A stretch of 64,000 bases of DNA from Salinispora vitiensis (GTDB lineage: Bacteria > Actinomycetota > Actinomycetes > Mycobacteriales > Micromonosporaceae), in contig NZ_KB900388.1 of NCBI RefSeq assembly GCF_000378825.1, forward strand, positions 3,629,654 to 3,693,653. The letters are read 5' to 3'. Position numbers and translations under genes: made by a program. Below, piece after piece: positions 54,336 through 63,270 of the stretch; positions within the stretch are counted from its first letter, which is position 1, and each line of letters starts with the position of its first letter. The notes below the pieces were generated by a model. The model was not told the DNA's origin, ran no database searches, and was given only the letters and a program-made list of their open reading frames with translations.

Positions 54336-55012
54336 CCGCCCGAGTGGGCGTGGTCACGTTCCCCGGTTCGCTCGACGACGGGGACGCCACGCGGGCTGTT
54401 CGGCTCGCCGGCGCCGAGCCGGTCCGTCTCTGGCACGCCGACCCGCAGCTGCACGGGGTGGACGCCGTCGTCCTGCCCGGCGGCTTCTCGTACGGCGACT
54501 ATCTGCGCTGCGGCGCCATCGCCCGGTTCGCCGCGGTGATGGAGACGATCGTGGACGCCGCCCGAGCGGGTCTGCCGGTGCTCGGCATCTGCAACGGCTT
54601 CCAGATCCTCTGCGAGGCCCACCTGCTGCCCGGTGCGCTGACCCGAAACCAGCACCTGCACTTCCGCAACCGGGACCAAGTCCTGCGCATCGAGTCGGCC
54701 GGCACCGCCTGGACCAACGCGTTCCAGCCCGGCCAGGAGGTGCTGATTCCGGTCAAGAACGGCGAGGGCTGCTACGTCGCGGACGCCGCGACGCTGGACC
54801 AGCTCGAAGCCGAGGGCCGGGTGGTCGCCCGTTACGTGGGCAACCCGAACGGGTCCCAGCGGGACATCGCCGCCATCACCAACTCCGCCGGAAACGTCGT
54901 CGGCATCATGCCGCACCCGGAGCACGCGGTGGAGGAGCTCACCGGCCCCTCCCTGGACGGCCTCGGCTTCTTCACCTCGGCGCTCAAGCACCTGGTGGAG
55001 ACCGCGGCGTGA
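54332..55012 (+). CDS. purQ: Phosphoribosylformylglycinamidine synthase, glutaminase subunit PurQ
   Basis: 226 residues. Glutamine amidotransferase: catalytic Cys in [11 protein letters not shown] (about 86-96) and His/Glu in [11 protein letters not shown] (about 192-202). Supplies ammonia to PurL for FGAM synthesis. GTG at 54332 overlaps the purS stop. 67 bp separate it from purL. Normal length for the PurSQL system. Confidence 0.96.
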   Translation: MTARVGVVTFPGSLDDGDATRAVRLAGAEPVRLWHADPQLHGVDAVVLPGGFSYGDYLRCGAIARFAAVMETIVDAARAGLPVLGICNGFQILCEAHLLPGALTRNQHLHFRNRDQVLRIESAGTAWTNAFQPGQEVLIPVKNGEGCYVADAATLDQLEAEGRVVARYVGNPNGSQRDIAAITNSAGNVVGIMPHPEHAVEELTGPSLDGLGFFTSALKHLVETAA

Positions 55013-55079
55013 CCGCAGGCGGCATCATCGGTCGGCTCACCCGCCCGACGGGCGGCCCGCTGCGTAACAAGGAGAGGCC

Positions 55080-57539
55080 ATGACCACCCAGGACCCGGCC
55101 CGGGACACCTCAGACGCCGCGGCAACCGGAGCGACGGCTGCGCCGGACCGAGGCGCCGACATCGTCGGCTGGGCCGGCGGCGTGGACACCGTCCCCCACG
55201 CCGGCGACAGCCCGGACGAGCTTCAGCCCTACGCCGACCTCGGTCTGCGAGACGACGAGTACCAGCGGATCCGGCAGGTGCTTGACCGGCGGCCCACCCA
55301 GGCCGAGCTGGCCATGTACTCGATCATGTGGAGCGAGCACTGCTCCTACAAGTCGAGCAAGGTGCACCTGCGCCAGTTCGGGGAGAAGGCCCCGTCCAGC
55401 GACCGGCTACTCGCCGGCATCGGGGAGAACGCGGGCGTGGTCCGGGTCTCCGACGAGCTCGCGGTGACCTTCAAGGTCGAGTCGCACAACCACCCGAGCT
55501 TCGTCGAGCCCTACCAGGGTGCGGCGACCGGCGTCGGCGGCATCGTCCGGGACATCCTCGCCATGGGTGCGCGCCCGGTCGCGGTGATGGACCCGCTGCG
55601 CTTCGGCGCGGCCGACCACCCCGACACCGCTCGCGTGCTACCCGGCGTGATCGCCGGGGTCGGCGGCTACGGCAACCGCCTTGGCCTGCCGAACGTCGGC
55701 GGCGAGGTCGTCTTCGACCCCTGCTACCAGGGCAACCCGCTGGTCAACGCCCTCTGCGTCGGGGTACTGCCGATCGACCGACTCCAGAACAAGGCCGCCG
55801 CCGGCGACGGAAACGTCGTGGTGCTGATGGGCGCCAAGACCGGCCGGGACGGCATCGGCGGCGTGTCGGTGCTGGCCAGCGCCACCTTCGACGAGCGCAG
55901 CGAGCAGCGCCGCCCCTCGGTGCAGGTGGGCGACCCGTTCATCGAGAAGCTGCTCATCGAGGCCTGCCTGGAGCTCTACGACGAGCAGCTCGTCGTCGGC
56001 ATCCAGGACCTCGGCGGCGCCGGGCTGACCTGTGCCCTCGCCGAGACCGCCGCCGCCGCGGGCACCGGCATGCGGGTCTGGCTCGAGCGGGTCCCGCTGC
56101 GGGAAGCCTCGATGGAGCCGCACGAGATCCTCGCCAGCGAGTCCCAGGAGCGGATGCTGCTGGTGGTCGAGCCGGAGAAGCTGGAGGCGGTGCTCAAGAC
56201 CGCCGAGAAGTGGGGCGTGCTCGCCACCGCGATCGGCGAGGTCACCCCGCGCGGGGCGGACGGGGAGCCGGGCCGCCTGGTCGTCACCTGGCGAGACCAT
56301 CTGGTCGTTGACGTCCCGCCGGGTTCGCTGGCCGACGACGGCCCGGTGTACAACCGGCCGATGCGGGAGCCGGCCGACCTGATTCTGGTTCAGGCCGACC
56401 GAGCGGAGACCCTGTCCCGGCCGAGTGACCCGGAGGCCCTGCGGGAGACGGTCCTGCGCATGATCGCCTCGCCGAACCTCGCGGACAAGACCTGGGTCAC
56501 CGAGCAGTACGACCGGTACGTGCTCGGCAACACCGTGCTCGCCCAGCCCGAGGACTCGGGTGTGATCCGGATTGACGAGCGCAGTGGCATCGGCATCGCG
56601 CTCTCCGTCGACGGCAACGGCCGGTACGCACGCCTCGACCCGTACCACGGCGCCAAGCTCGCGCTGGCCGAGGCGTACCGGAACGTGGCGGTGAGCGGCG
56701 CGAAGCCCATCGCCGTCACTGACTGCCTCAACTTCGGCTCGCCGGAGGACCCGGGCGTGATGTGGCAGTTCGCCGAGGCCGTCCGGGGCATCGCCGACGG
56801 CTGCGGCGAGCTGGGCATCCCGGTGACCGGGGGTAACGTCAGCTTCTACAACCAGACCGGTGCGGCAGCCATCCACCCGACCCCGGTGGTGGGCGTCCTC
56901 GGCGTGCTGGACGACGTGGCCGACCGCATCCCGATGGGCTTCGTCCCGCGCGACGACGGTCAGGACCAGATCTACCTGCTCGGCGAGACGCACGTGGAGC
57001 TGTCCGGCTCGGAGTGGGCGTGGACCACCCACGAACACCTCGGCGGCGTACCGCCTCGGGTGGACCTCGACCGCGAGCGGGCGATCGCCGACCTGATGGC
57101 GGTGGCGGCCCAGGGTGGGCACCTCAGCTCCGCACACGACCTCTCCGATGGTGGCCTCGCGCAGAGCCTGGTCGAGTCCTGCCTGCGCCGGGATGTCGGC
57201 GCCCGGATCACGCTGCCGGAGCAGTTCACTGGCGGCTCGATGCCGTTCGTCTTCCTGTTCAGCGAGTCTGCTGGCCGGGTGTTGGTCTCGGTGCCGCGTG
57301 GGCACGAGAAGGCGTTCACCGCGCTGGCCGCCGAGCATGGCGTGCCGTGCGAGCTGATCGGCGTCACCGATCCGGCGGGTGGGACGCTGGAGTTGCACGG
57401 GCAGTTCGGGCTCAGCCTGGCGGAGCTGCGTGCGGCGCACAGCGCCACCCTGCCCCGCCTCTTCGGCGGAGCGGAACTCGCCACCTCGCCGGCCGCCACC
57501 TCCGAGCCGCAGCCGGGGGGACCGAGCGAGCCGGTGTGA
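55080..57539 (+). CDS. purL: Phosphoribosylformylglycinamidine synthase PurL (small form)
   Basis: FGAM synthase, 819 residues; the separate purS and purQ genes show it is the small, three-protein form (large PurL is ~1,300). The first ~45 residues (rich in Ala, Asp, Thr, Gly) are an actinobacterial extension. Motifs: [22 protein letters not shown] (about 75-96), [28 protein letters not shown] (about 130-157), [11 protein letters not shown], and [18 protein letters not shown] near 690-705. ATG at 55080 behind AGGAGAGGCC. Confidence 0.97.
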   Translation: MTTQDPARDTSDAAATGATAAPDRGADIVGWAGGVDTVPHAGDSPDELQPYADLGLRDDEYQRIRQVLDRRPTQAELAMYSIMWSEHCSYKSSKVHLRQFGEKAPSSDRLLAGIGENAGVVRVSDELAVTFKVESHNHPSFVEPYQGAATGVGGIVRDILAMGARPVAVMDPLRFGAADHPDTARVLPGVIAGVGGYGNRLGLPNVGGEVVFDPCYQGNPLVNALCVGVLPIDRLQNKAAAGDGNVVVLMGAKTGRDGIGGVSVLASATFDERSEQRRPSVQVGDPFIEKLLIEACLELYDEQLVVGIQDLGGAGLTCALAETAAAAGTGMRVWLERVPLREASMEPHEILASESQERMLLVVEPEKLEAVLKTAEKWGVLATAIGEVTPRGADGEPGRLVVTWRDHLVVDVPPGSLADDGPVYNRPMREPADLILVQADRAETLSRPSDPEALRETVLRMIASPNLADKTWVTEQYDRYVLGNTVLAQPEDSGVIRIDERSGIGIALSVDGNGRYARLDPYHGAKLALAEAYRNVAVSGAKPIAVTDCLNFGSPEDPGVMWQFAEAVRGIADGCGELGIPVTGGNVSFYNQTGAAAIHPTPVVGVLGVLDDVADRIPMGFVPRDDGQDQIYLLGETHVELSGSEWAWTTHEHLGGVPPRVDLDRERAIADLMAVAAQGGHLSSAHDLSDGGLAQSLVESCLRRDVGARITLPEQFTGGSMPFVFLFSESAGRVLVSVPRGHEKAFTALAAEHGVPCELIGVTDPAGGTLELHGQFGLSLAELRAAHSATLPRLFGGAELATSPAATSEPQPGGPSEPV

Positions 57540-57587
57540 CCCTGCCGTGCCGGCCCCGCCCGGTCCGGCACCCGATCTGAGAAAGCG

Positions 57588-57619
57588 ATCCGGCCCGGCT
57601 GATCTCAGCCGGGCCGGAT
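57588..57619. terminator. Bidirectional terminator (purL and surface-protein gene)
   Basis: 13-bp perfect inverted repeat ATCCGGCCCGGCT (arms 57588-57600 and 57607-57619), followed by TCTGTTGT. Confidence 0.87.
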
Positions 57620-57646
57620 TCTGTTGTCAGTTGTCCAGTCAGCTTG

Positions 57647-59608
57647 TCAGTCGTCCAGCCAGTCCAGCCGGCGACCGCCCCGGTCCGGCGGGGGAGCGTC
57701 GGACCGAGCCCGATCGGCCTGCGTCGGGTCCCCGTAGCCACCACCGTAGCCGCCCTGGCCATACCCACCACGGTCGTCGTAGCCGCCCTGGCCATACCCG
57801 CGGTCGTCGTAGCCGCCGTGCTGGGCGGGTGGTTCCTGGTTGTAGCCGCCGTGCTGGGCGGGTGGTTCCTGGTTGTAGCCGCCGTATTGGGCGGGTGGTT
57901 CCTGGTGGTAGCTGCCCTGCTGGTCGTAGCTGTAGCCGCCCTGGCCATACCCGCGGTCGTCGTAGCCGCCGTGCTGGGCGGGTGCTTCCTGGTTGTACCC
58001 GCCGTGCTGGGCGGGTGGTTCCTGGTTGTAGCCGCCCTGCTGGTCGTAGCCGTAGCCGCCGTAGCCCCCCCGCTGGTCGTAGCCGCTGGCCGGCTCGGCC
58101 CCCTGTCCGTACGCGGGCTCGGTCTGGCTGTAGCCGGCGTCCTGCTGGTATCTCCCGGTGGGGTACGGGTCGGCCGGGGCCGGGTACTGCGTGGCGGCCG
58201 TCTGGTAGCGGCCGGTTGCTTCGTCGTACCGATCGTCGTAGCCAGCGGATCCGCCGGAGGCGGCAGGGTAGCCGGTTCCGGCCGACGAGGACATGCCGTA
58301 GTCGGTGGCGCCGTAGCCGCCGCCGGACGCGGGGGGCGTGGCGCCGTAGCCGCCGCCGGACGCGGGGGACGTGGCGCCGTAGCCGCTGTCGGCCCAGCTG
58401 GACTGGCCAACGGACGCGTTGTAGGGCTGCGGCGGAGCGCCGTAGGGGTCCGGTGGGACATCGTCAATCACCGGGCTGTGCATCATCGTGGGAGCTTCGG
58501 CGAGGGCCGGGTCCCCGCCGCCGACCATCGTCGGCGCTGCCGCGGTCGGATTCACGATCCGCGTCTGATCGTCGGTGCCGCCGTAGCTACCGCGGGCAAC
58601 CGGGACGGCACCCGTGGCCGCGCCGGAGGGGGTGGCGTCCGCCTCGTCCTCGTCGTCGGTCTCCTTGCGGCGGAGCCACAGCAGCACCATGGTGCCGACG
58701 CCGGCTGCTACGAGGAGGCCACCGAGCAGGATGATCAGCAGCGAGCCGATGCCGCCGGACTCCTCGTTGTCGGCGTTCGCCACGGGGGTGTCCACGGCGG
58801 CTTCGACCGGCTCGTCGGTCTGTTCCTCCACCCCCACGGTCGGTGCCGGCTCGATACTCGATGATGCGGTGGGGCTCGGGGTCGGCGCTTCGATCTTGAG
58901 TGAGATCCGCTGGCCGGAGACGCTCTGCCCGGTGGAGGCATTCAGGGTCTTGGTGGCGGTGAAGTCGTCGATGCTGGCGCCGATGACGAGTTGGCCGGGG
59001 GCGATCGGGTTCTGGGTGCTGCCAGTGAACCGGAAGTTTCCCCCGTTGTCGGTGCTGGTGTCGAACCTGTTGTTCTCGGAGTCCTGGAGGACGACCTGGG
59101 CTCCCGGTACCGCGCTGCCGGTGTTCTGGTTGACCACCTCGCCGGAGACCGACTTCACCGTCTGCGGCTGGGGGGGCTGGGTCGGGCTGGGCTGTGGCTT
59201 CGGCTTGCCGACCAGGGTGACGGTGGTGGTGTCGATACCGTCACCGTCGTCGCCCTCGGCGGTAACGGTGATCGTGGACTCGCCGTCGGCCGCGTCGTCC
59301 GCCAGCCGGAAGGTGGCCTGGAAGTTCCCGTTCTGATCGACGTCCCTCTCGCAGCCGGTGGCGCAGGTGAGCTTTCCGTTGCTGGATGTCACCCTCACCT
59401 TGGCGGGATCGTCGGCCGAGGCCTCGATCGAGTAGCTGATCGTAGTGCTTCCGCCCGCCTCGACCCGGCTCGGTGAGGCCGAGACCTTGCTGACCACGGG
59501 GGCGGCGGAGGCCGGGCTAGCGGGGACGGTGAGCAGAGCGCCGACCAGCAACGCCGCGACCACACCGGCCCGCTGCTTCCAGGCACGTCGGTGTGTTGAC
59601 ACGTCCAC
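57647..59608 (-). CDS. Secreted/anchored protein with prion-like cytoplasmic tail
   Basis: 653 residues, ATG at 59608. Signal peptide (about 1-35), Ig-like domain (37-135), a Pro linker and a carboxypeptidase-regulatory-like domain (about 152-240, VSGEVVNQNTGSAVPGAQVVLQDSENN), a Pro/Ser/Glu linker, a transmembrane helix at about 287-312 (GSLLIILLGGLLVAAGVGTMVLLWL) followed by RRK, and a ~340-residue cytoplasmic tail. The tail is Gly/Tyr/Gln-rich with YGQGGYDDR- and GGYNQEPPAQH-type repeats. Threonines in DDQTRIVNP and EAPTMMH resemble Ser/Thr-kinase sites. No homologue recognised; a sensor or scaffold is plausible. Confidence 0.8.
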   Translation of the reverse strand: MDVSTHRRAWKQRAGVVAALLVGALLTVPASPASAAPVVSKVSASPSRVEAGGSTTISYSIEASADDPAKVRVTSSNGKLTCATGCERDVDQNGNFQATFRLADDAADGESTITVTAEGDDGDGIDTTTVTLVGKPKPQPSPTQPPQPQTVKSVSGEVVNQNTGSAVPGAQVVLQDSENNRFDTSTDNGGNFRFTGSTQNPIAPGQLVIGASIDDFTATKTLNASTGQSVSGQRISLKIEAPTPSPTASSSIEPAPTVGVEEQTDEPVEAAVDTPVANADNEESGGIGSLLIILLGGLLVAAGVGTMVLLWLRRKETDDEDEADATPSGAATGAVPVARGSYGGTDDQTRIVNPTAAAPTMVGGGDPALAEAPTMMHSPVIDDVPPDPYGAPPQPYNASVGQSSWADSGYGATSPASGGGYGATPPASGGGYGATDYGMSSSAGTGYPAASGGSAGYDDRYDEATGRYQTAATQYPAPADPYPTGRYQQDAGYSQTEPAYGQGAEPASGYDQRGGYGGYGYDQQGGYNQEPPAQHGGYNQEAPAQHGGYDDRGYGQGGYSYDQQGSYHQEPPAQYGGYNQEPPAQHGGYNQEPPAQHGGYDDRGYGQGGYDDRGGYGQGGYGGGYGDPTQADRARSDAPPPDRGGRRLDWLDD

Positions 59609-59760
59609 CGCCTTCCACTGGATTCCCCGTGGCCGGCGGTCGCCGGGCCGGGGATCATCACGGTACGAATACGCCGTGGGCTACTATGCCTTGTCCAGTC
59701 GGATCGGCGCGACCCAGGGCCGGTGTGCGAGCCGCCCCGCGTGCGCCGTATCGTCCCGCT

Positions 59761-60114
59761 GTGACCCCTTCGTACGTTAGGACCGCTGCCGTCGTGGCGG
59801 CGCTGTCAGCGCTTGACGAGGGGCGTACCCCCGATCGTCCAGTGCTCCGAGCGGCGGTCCGTGCCCTGTTGACCGTGCTCGCGGAGCGGGTACCCGGTCG
59901 ATCGGTGGAGGTGCGGGTCCCACCCTATGGCGCAGTGCAGTGCGTCCCGGGCCCCCGGCACACCCGGGGCACCCCGGCGAACGTGGTCGAGACCGACCCG
60001 GAGACCTGGCTGCGGGTCGCGACGGGACGTGTCTCCTGGGCAGAAGCGGTCGCCGAGGGTCATGTACGGGTCAGTGGGGTCCGGGCGGACCTGGCCGCGT
60101 ACCTGCCGCTTTAG
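59761..60114 (+). CDS. Sterol-carrier-like (SCP2 fold) protein
   Basis: 117 residues from a GTG at 59761, six bases after TATCGT (59749-59754), so probably leaderless. The sequence VVAALSALDEGRTPDRPVLRAAVRALLTVLAERVPGRSVEVRVPPYGAVQCVPGPRHTRGTPANVVETDPETWLRVATGRVSWAEAVAEGHVRVSGVRADLAAYLPL has the sterol-carrier family pattern and sits upstream of purF as Rv0807 does before Rv0808. Binding partner unknown; linkage to purine genes suggests a conserved but undefined tie. Confidence 0.82.
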   Translation: MTPSYVRTAAVVAALSALDEGRTPDRPVLRAAVRALLTVLAERVPGRSVEVRVPPYGAVQCVPGPRHTRGTPANVVETDPETWLRVATGRVSWAEAVAEGHVRVSGVRADLAAYLPL

Positions 60115-60184
60115 CGGGTGACAGCGGGTCGGCAATTACAGGATGCAGTGATTTCGTGACTTTCTGTGTAGGTAGGGGTTCGCG

Positions 60185-60190
60185 TACACT
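60185..60190 (+). promoter_or_regulatory. Candidate -10 of purF
   Basis: TACACT about 80 bp before the purF start, with a weak TTTCTG 18 bp upstream (60161-60166). Confidence 0.4.
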
Positions 60191-60268
60191 GTCAGCGACG
60201 ACAAGCGGTCCCGGCCGGGGAGCGGATCCCGTGATCCGCCTGGCCAGTCCAGCAAGAGGGAGCGGCAG

Positions 60269-61849
60269 GTGCCCCGAGGCGATGGCCGGTTGAGCCACGA
60301 CCTTGACCCCCAGCGTCCCGGCCCCCAGGACGCCTGTGGCGTCTTCGGGGTCTGGGCCCCCGGCGAGGAGGTCGCCAACCTGACCTATTTCGGGCTGTAC
60401 GCGTTGCAGCACCGGGGGCAGGAGGCGGCTGGCATCGCAGTCAGTGACGGCACGGGCGTGGTGGTCTACAAGGACCTTGGTCTGGTAGCCCAGGTCTTCG
60501 ACGAGCCGACCCTGGCCAGTCTGCGCGGGCATGTGGCGATCGGGCACACCCGCTACTCGACCACCGGCGCCTCCACCTGGGAGAATGCCCAGCCAACCAT
60601 CCGCTCCACCGCCTCCGGCACGACGATCGCCCTGGCCCACAACGGAAACCTGGTCAACACGGCCGAGCTGCAGCGGGAGGCCGGCGAACAGGCGTTGGCC
60701 GGCGACGGGGCCACCAACGACACCTCGCTGGTGACCATGCTGCTGGCCAGCCGCCCCGATCTGTCGGTGGAGGCCGCCGCCCTGGAGGTGCTGCCGCAGC
60801 TACGGGGAGCGTTCAGTTTCGTCTTCATGGACGAGTCGACGCTCTACGCGGCTCGGGATCAGCACGGGGTCCGCCCGCTGGTGTTGGGCCGGCTGGAGCG
60901 CGGCTGGGTGGTGGCCAGTGAGACGGCCGCGCTCGATATCGTCGGTGCCAGTGTGGTCCGCGAGGTCGAGCCGGGTGAGCTGATCGCCATCGACGAGGAC
61001 GGGCTGCGCTCTGCCCGCTTCGCCGCACCGGAGCCGAAGGGCTGCCTCTTCGAATACGTCTACATCGCCCGCCCGGACGCCACGATCGCCGGCCGGAACG
61101 TGCACGCGGCTCGCGTACAGATCGGTCGTCAGCTCGCTCGGGAGCACCCGGTACCGGCCGATCTGGTGATCCCCGTGCCCGAGTCGGGCACCCCGGCCGC
61201 GACCGGCTACGCGGCCGAGTCCGGTATTACCTTCGGGGCCGGTCTGATGAAGAATCCGTACGTCGGGCGGACCTTCATTCAGCCGTCGCAGACGCTGCGT
61301 CAGCTCGGTATTCGGCTCAAGCTCAACCCGCTGCGCGAGAACGTTCGGGGTAAGCGGCTGGTCGTCGTGGACGACTCCATCGTCCGTGGCAACACCCAGC
61401 GGGCCATTGTGCGAATGCTCCGCGAGGCCGGCGCGCTGGAGGTGCATGTTCGGATCTCCTCGCCGCCGGTTTCCTGGCCTTGCTTCTACGGCATCGACTT
61501 CGCCACCCGCGCCGAGTTACTCGCCAATGGCCTGGACAATGAGGGCATCCGGCGGTCGATCGGTGCCGACACGCTCGGCTACGTGTCGCTCAGCGGTCTC
61601 ATCGCGGCCACCGAGCAACCGAAGAGCCGGCTCTGCCGTGCGTGTTTCGACGGCGACTATCCGATCGAGCTGCCCGCTGACAGCTTGATCGGCAAGCATG
61701 TGCTGGAGGGGGTCGGCCGGCGCGTCGCCGCCGAGTCCTCCGAACCGCACGTCAGCCCGTTCGTCGCCGCTCCCAGTGGCCGCGACGCCCTCAGCTCGGC
61801 GCGGGTGCCGCGCCCCGACCCGGAAGAGCCGACCACCCACATCCGGTAG
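60269..61849 (+). CDS. purF: Amidophosphoribosyltransferase
   Basis: First committed step of purine synthesis (PRPP + Gln to phosphoribosylamine). 526 residues, GTG at 60269 with AGAGGGAG upstream. A ~22-residue propeptide precedes the nucleophile Cys23 in DACGVFGVW, which is exposed by self-cleavage. Phosphoribosyl domain with PRPP motif VVVDDSIVRGNT (about 369-380). Four Fe-S cysteines are visible: KGCLFEY, WPCFYGID, and LCRAC near 458-462, as in the B. subtilis iron-sulfur form. Confidence 0.97.
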   Translation: MPRGDGRLSHDLDPQRPGPQDACGVFGVWAPGEEVANLTYFGLYALQHRGQEAAGIAVSDGTGVVVYKDLGLVAQVFDEPTLASLRGHVAIGHTRYSTTGASTWENAQPTIRSTASGTTIALAHNGNLVNTAELQREAGEQALAGDGATNDTSLVTMLLASRPDLSVEAAALEVLPQLRGAFSFVFMDESTLYAARDQHGVRPLVLGRLERGWVVASETAALDIVGASVVREVEPGELIAIDEDGLRSARFAAPEPKGCLFEYVYIARPDATIAGRNVHAARVQIGRQLAREHPVPADLVIPVPESGTPAATGYAAESGITFGAGLMKNPYVGRTFIQPSQTLRQLGIRLKLNPLRENVRGKRLVVVDDSIVRGNTQRAIVRMLREAGALEVHVRISSPPVSWPCFYGIDFATRAELLANGLDNEGIRRSIGADTLGYVSLSGLIAATEQPKSRLCRACFDGDYPIELPADSLIGKHVLEGVGRRVAAESSEPHVSPFVAAPSGRDALSSARVPRPDPEEPTTHIR

Positions 61850-61912
61850 CACCACCCGGGGTGCAACCCGGCTATCGCCGGTTCGCACCAGGACCATCTA
61901 AGGGGAGAAACC

Positions 61913-63067
61913 GTGACCCACGTGTCCGAGCGCAGTGGCGCAGGAAGCAGCCAGACCGGTGCCGGCGGTGACCGCCAGCCCTGGACCAACGCCACCGGGC
62001 GTCCGGTGCGCAAACGTTCGGCCTCGTACCTGGATGCGGGTGTCTCGATCGAGGCGGGCGACCGCGCGGTCGAGCTGCTCAAGTCGAAGGTGAAGCAGAC
62101 CCGACGACCAGAGGTGATGGGCGACCTGGGTGGCTTCGCCGGCCTGTTCCGGCTGGACACGAAGAAGTACAAGAACCCGATCCTGGCGTCCTCCACCGAT
62201 GGGGTCGGCACGAAGCTGGTGATCGCGCAGCAGCTCGACATTCACGACACGGTCGGCATCGACCTGGTCGCCATGGTCGTGGACGACCTGGTGGCGTGCG
62301 GTGCCGAGCCGCTGTTCCTGCTCGACTACATCGCCACCGGTGAGGTTGTCCCGGACCGGGTGGCCGAGATCGGCGCCGGCATCGCCGATGGCTGCCGGTA
62401 CGCCGGTTGCGCCCTGCTGGGTGGGGAGACCGCCGAGCACCCCGGTGTCCTCCGGCCGGATGAGTACGACATCTCGGCCACCGGCGTGGGGGTGGTGGAG
62501 GAGAGCGAAATCCTCAGCTCCGAGCGGGTGGAGGTCGGTGACGTCGTGATCGCGATGCGCGCGTCCGGCCTGCACTCCAACGGCTTTTCCCTGGTCCGGC
62601 ACGTGCTGCTCGGCGCCGGCCGGATGCGGCTGGACGTGGTCATCGAGGACTTTGGCCGGCAACGCACCCTCGGTGAGGAGCTGCTGACCCCGACCAAGAT
62701 CTATGCGCAGGACTGCCTGAAGCTGATCGCTGAGACGGAGGTCCGGGTATTCGCCCACGTGACCGGGGGCGGTATCCCGGGGAACCTGGTCCGGGTCCTG
62801 CCGGAGCACGTGGACGCGGTGGTCGATCGCGCTACCTGGAAGCCGCAGCCGATCTTCGACCTGGTGCAGTCCAAGGGGCGGATTGAGGCCCCGGAGATGG
62901 AAGCGACGTTCAACATGGGCGTCGGTATGTTCGCGATCGTCTCCGCCGAGGATGCCGACCGCGCGCTGGCCACCCTCACCGGCCGCGGCGTGGATGCGTG
63001 GCAGGCCGGTGAGATCATCGAAGGCACCGGCAATGTCCAGCTGGTCGGGCAGCACACCCGTGGTTGA
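61913..63067 (+). CDS. purM: Phosphoribosylformylglycinamidine cyclo-ligase
   Basis: AIR synthetase, fifth step of purine synthesis. 384 residues; the first ~35 are a Ser/Gly-rich extension. Core motifs: SYLDAGVSIEAGDRAVELLK, ILASSTDGVGTKLVIAQQLDIHDTVGIDLVAM (about 90-121), LLGGETAEHPGVL (about 168-180), SGLHSNGFSLVR and GGGIPGNLVRVLPE. The GTG at 61913 has AGGGGAG upstream. It follows purF by 63 bp and forms an operon with it; the sterol-carrier gene upstream may be part of the same unit. Confidence 0.97.
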   Translation: MTHVSERSGAGSSQTGAGGDRQPWTNATGRPVRKRSASYLDAGVSIEAGDRAVELLKSKVKQTRRPEVMGDLGGFAGLFRLDTKKYKNPILASSTDGVGTKLVIAQQLDIHDTVGIDLVAMVVDDLVACGAEPLFLLDYIATGEVVPDRVAEIGAGIADGCRYAGCALLGGETAEHPGVLRPDEYDISATGVGVVEESEILSSERVEVGDVVIAMRASGLHSNGFSLVRHVLLGAGRMRLDVVIEDFGRQRTLGEELLTPTKIYAQDCLKLIAETEVRVFAHVTGGGIPGNLVRVLPEHVDAVVDRATWKPQPIFDLVQSKGRIEAPEMEATFNMGVGMFAIVSAEDADRALATLTGRGVDAWQAGEIIEGTGNVQLVGQHTRG

Positions 63068-63270
63068 CCGCCGCGGTGCCGGGTTGGACCGGCTGTGGGG
63101 CTCTGGACGGCCGTGTCGGTGCCGATCAGGGCTTCGCGCCGTTCCTGACGGTCTGCGGGCCGAGGGCTTCACCGGGGTGGCCAACGCCGCCTAGCCTGAG
63201 GAGCACCCCCGCAACGTCGCCGGGGCATGTCGGGGTGCCGTAGCGCGCCCAGGCCTGGCAGAGGAGGGCG
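63068..63270. other. 203-bp gap between purM and the radical SAM gene
   Basis: Searched in all frames for a RiPP precursor. Plus-strand frame from GTG 63076 gives 55 residues (MPGWTGCGALDGRVGADQ...) and a minus-strand frame 63126-63320 gives 64 residues (MAAKPRIPPVDC...). Neither has a good ribosome site with a repeated core, so I leave them unannotated. A GAGGAG stands right before the radical SAM start. Confidence 0.4.

Noticed and set aside
55638..57440. 600-codon open frame antisense to purL
   Set aside because: Shadow of purL; composition is that of the complement of a coding frame.
57379..58734. Arg/Gly-rich plus-strand frame over the surface-protein tail
   Set aside because: It overlaps purL and the repetitive tail gene; the repeats look ordered in any frame, but the minus-strand frame has signal peptide, domains and helix.
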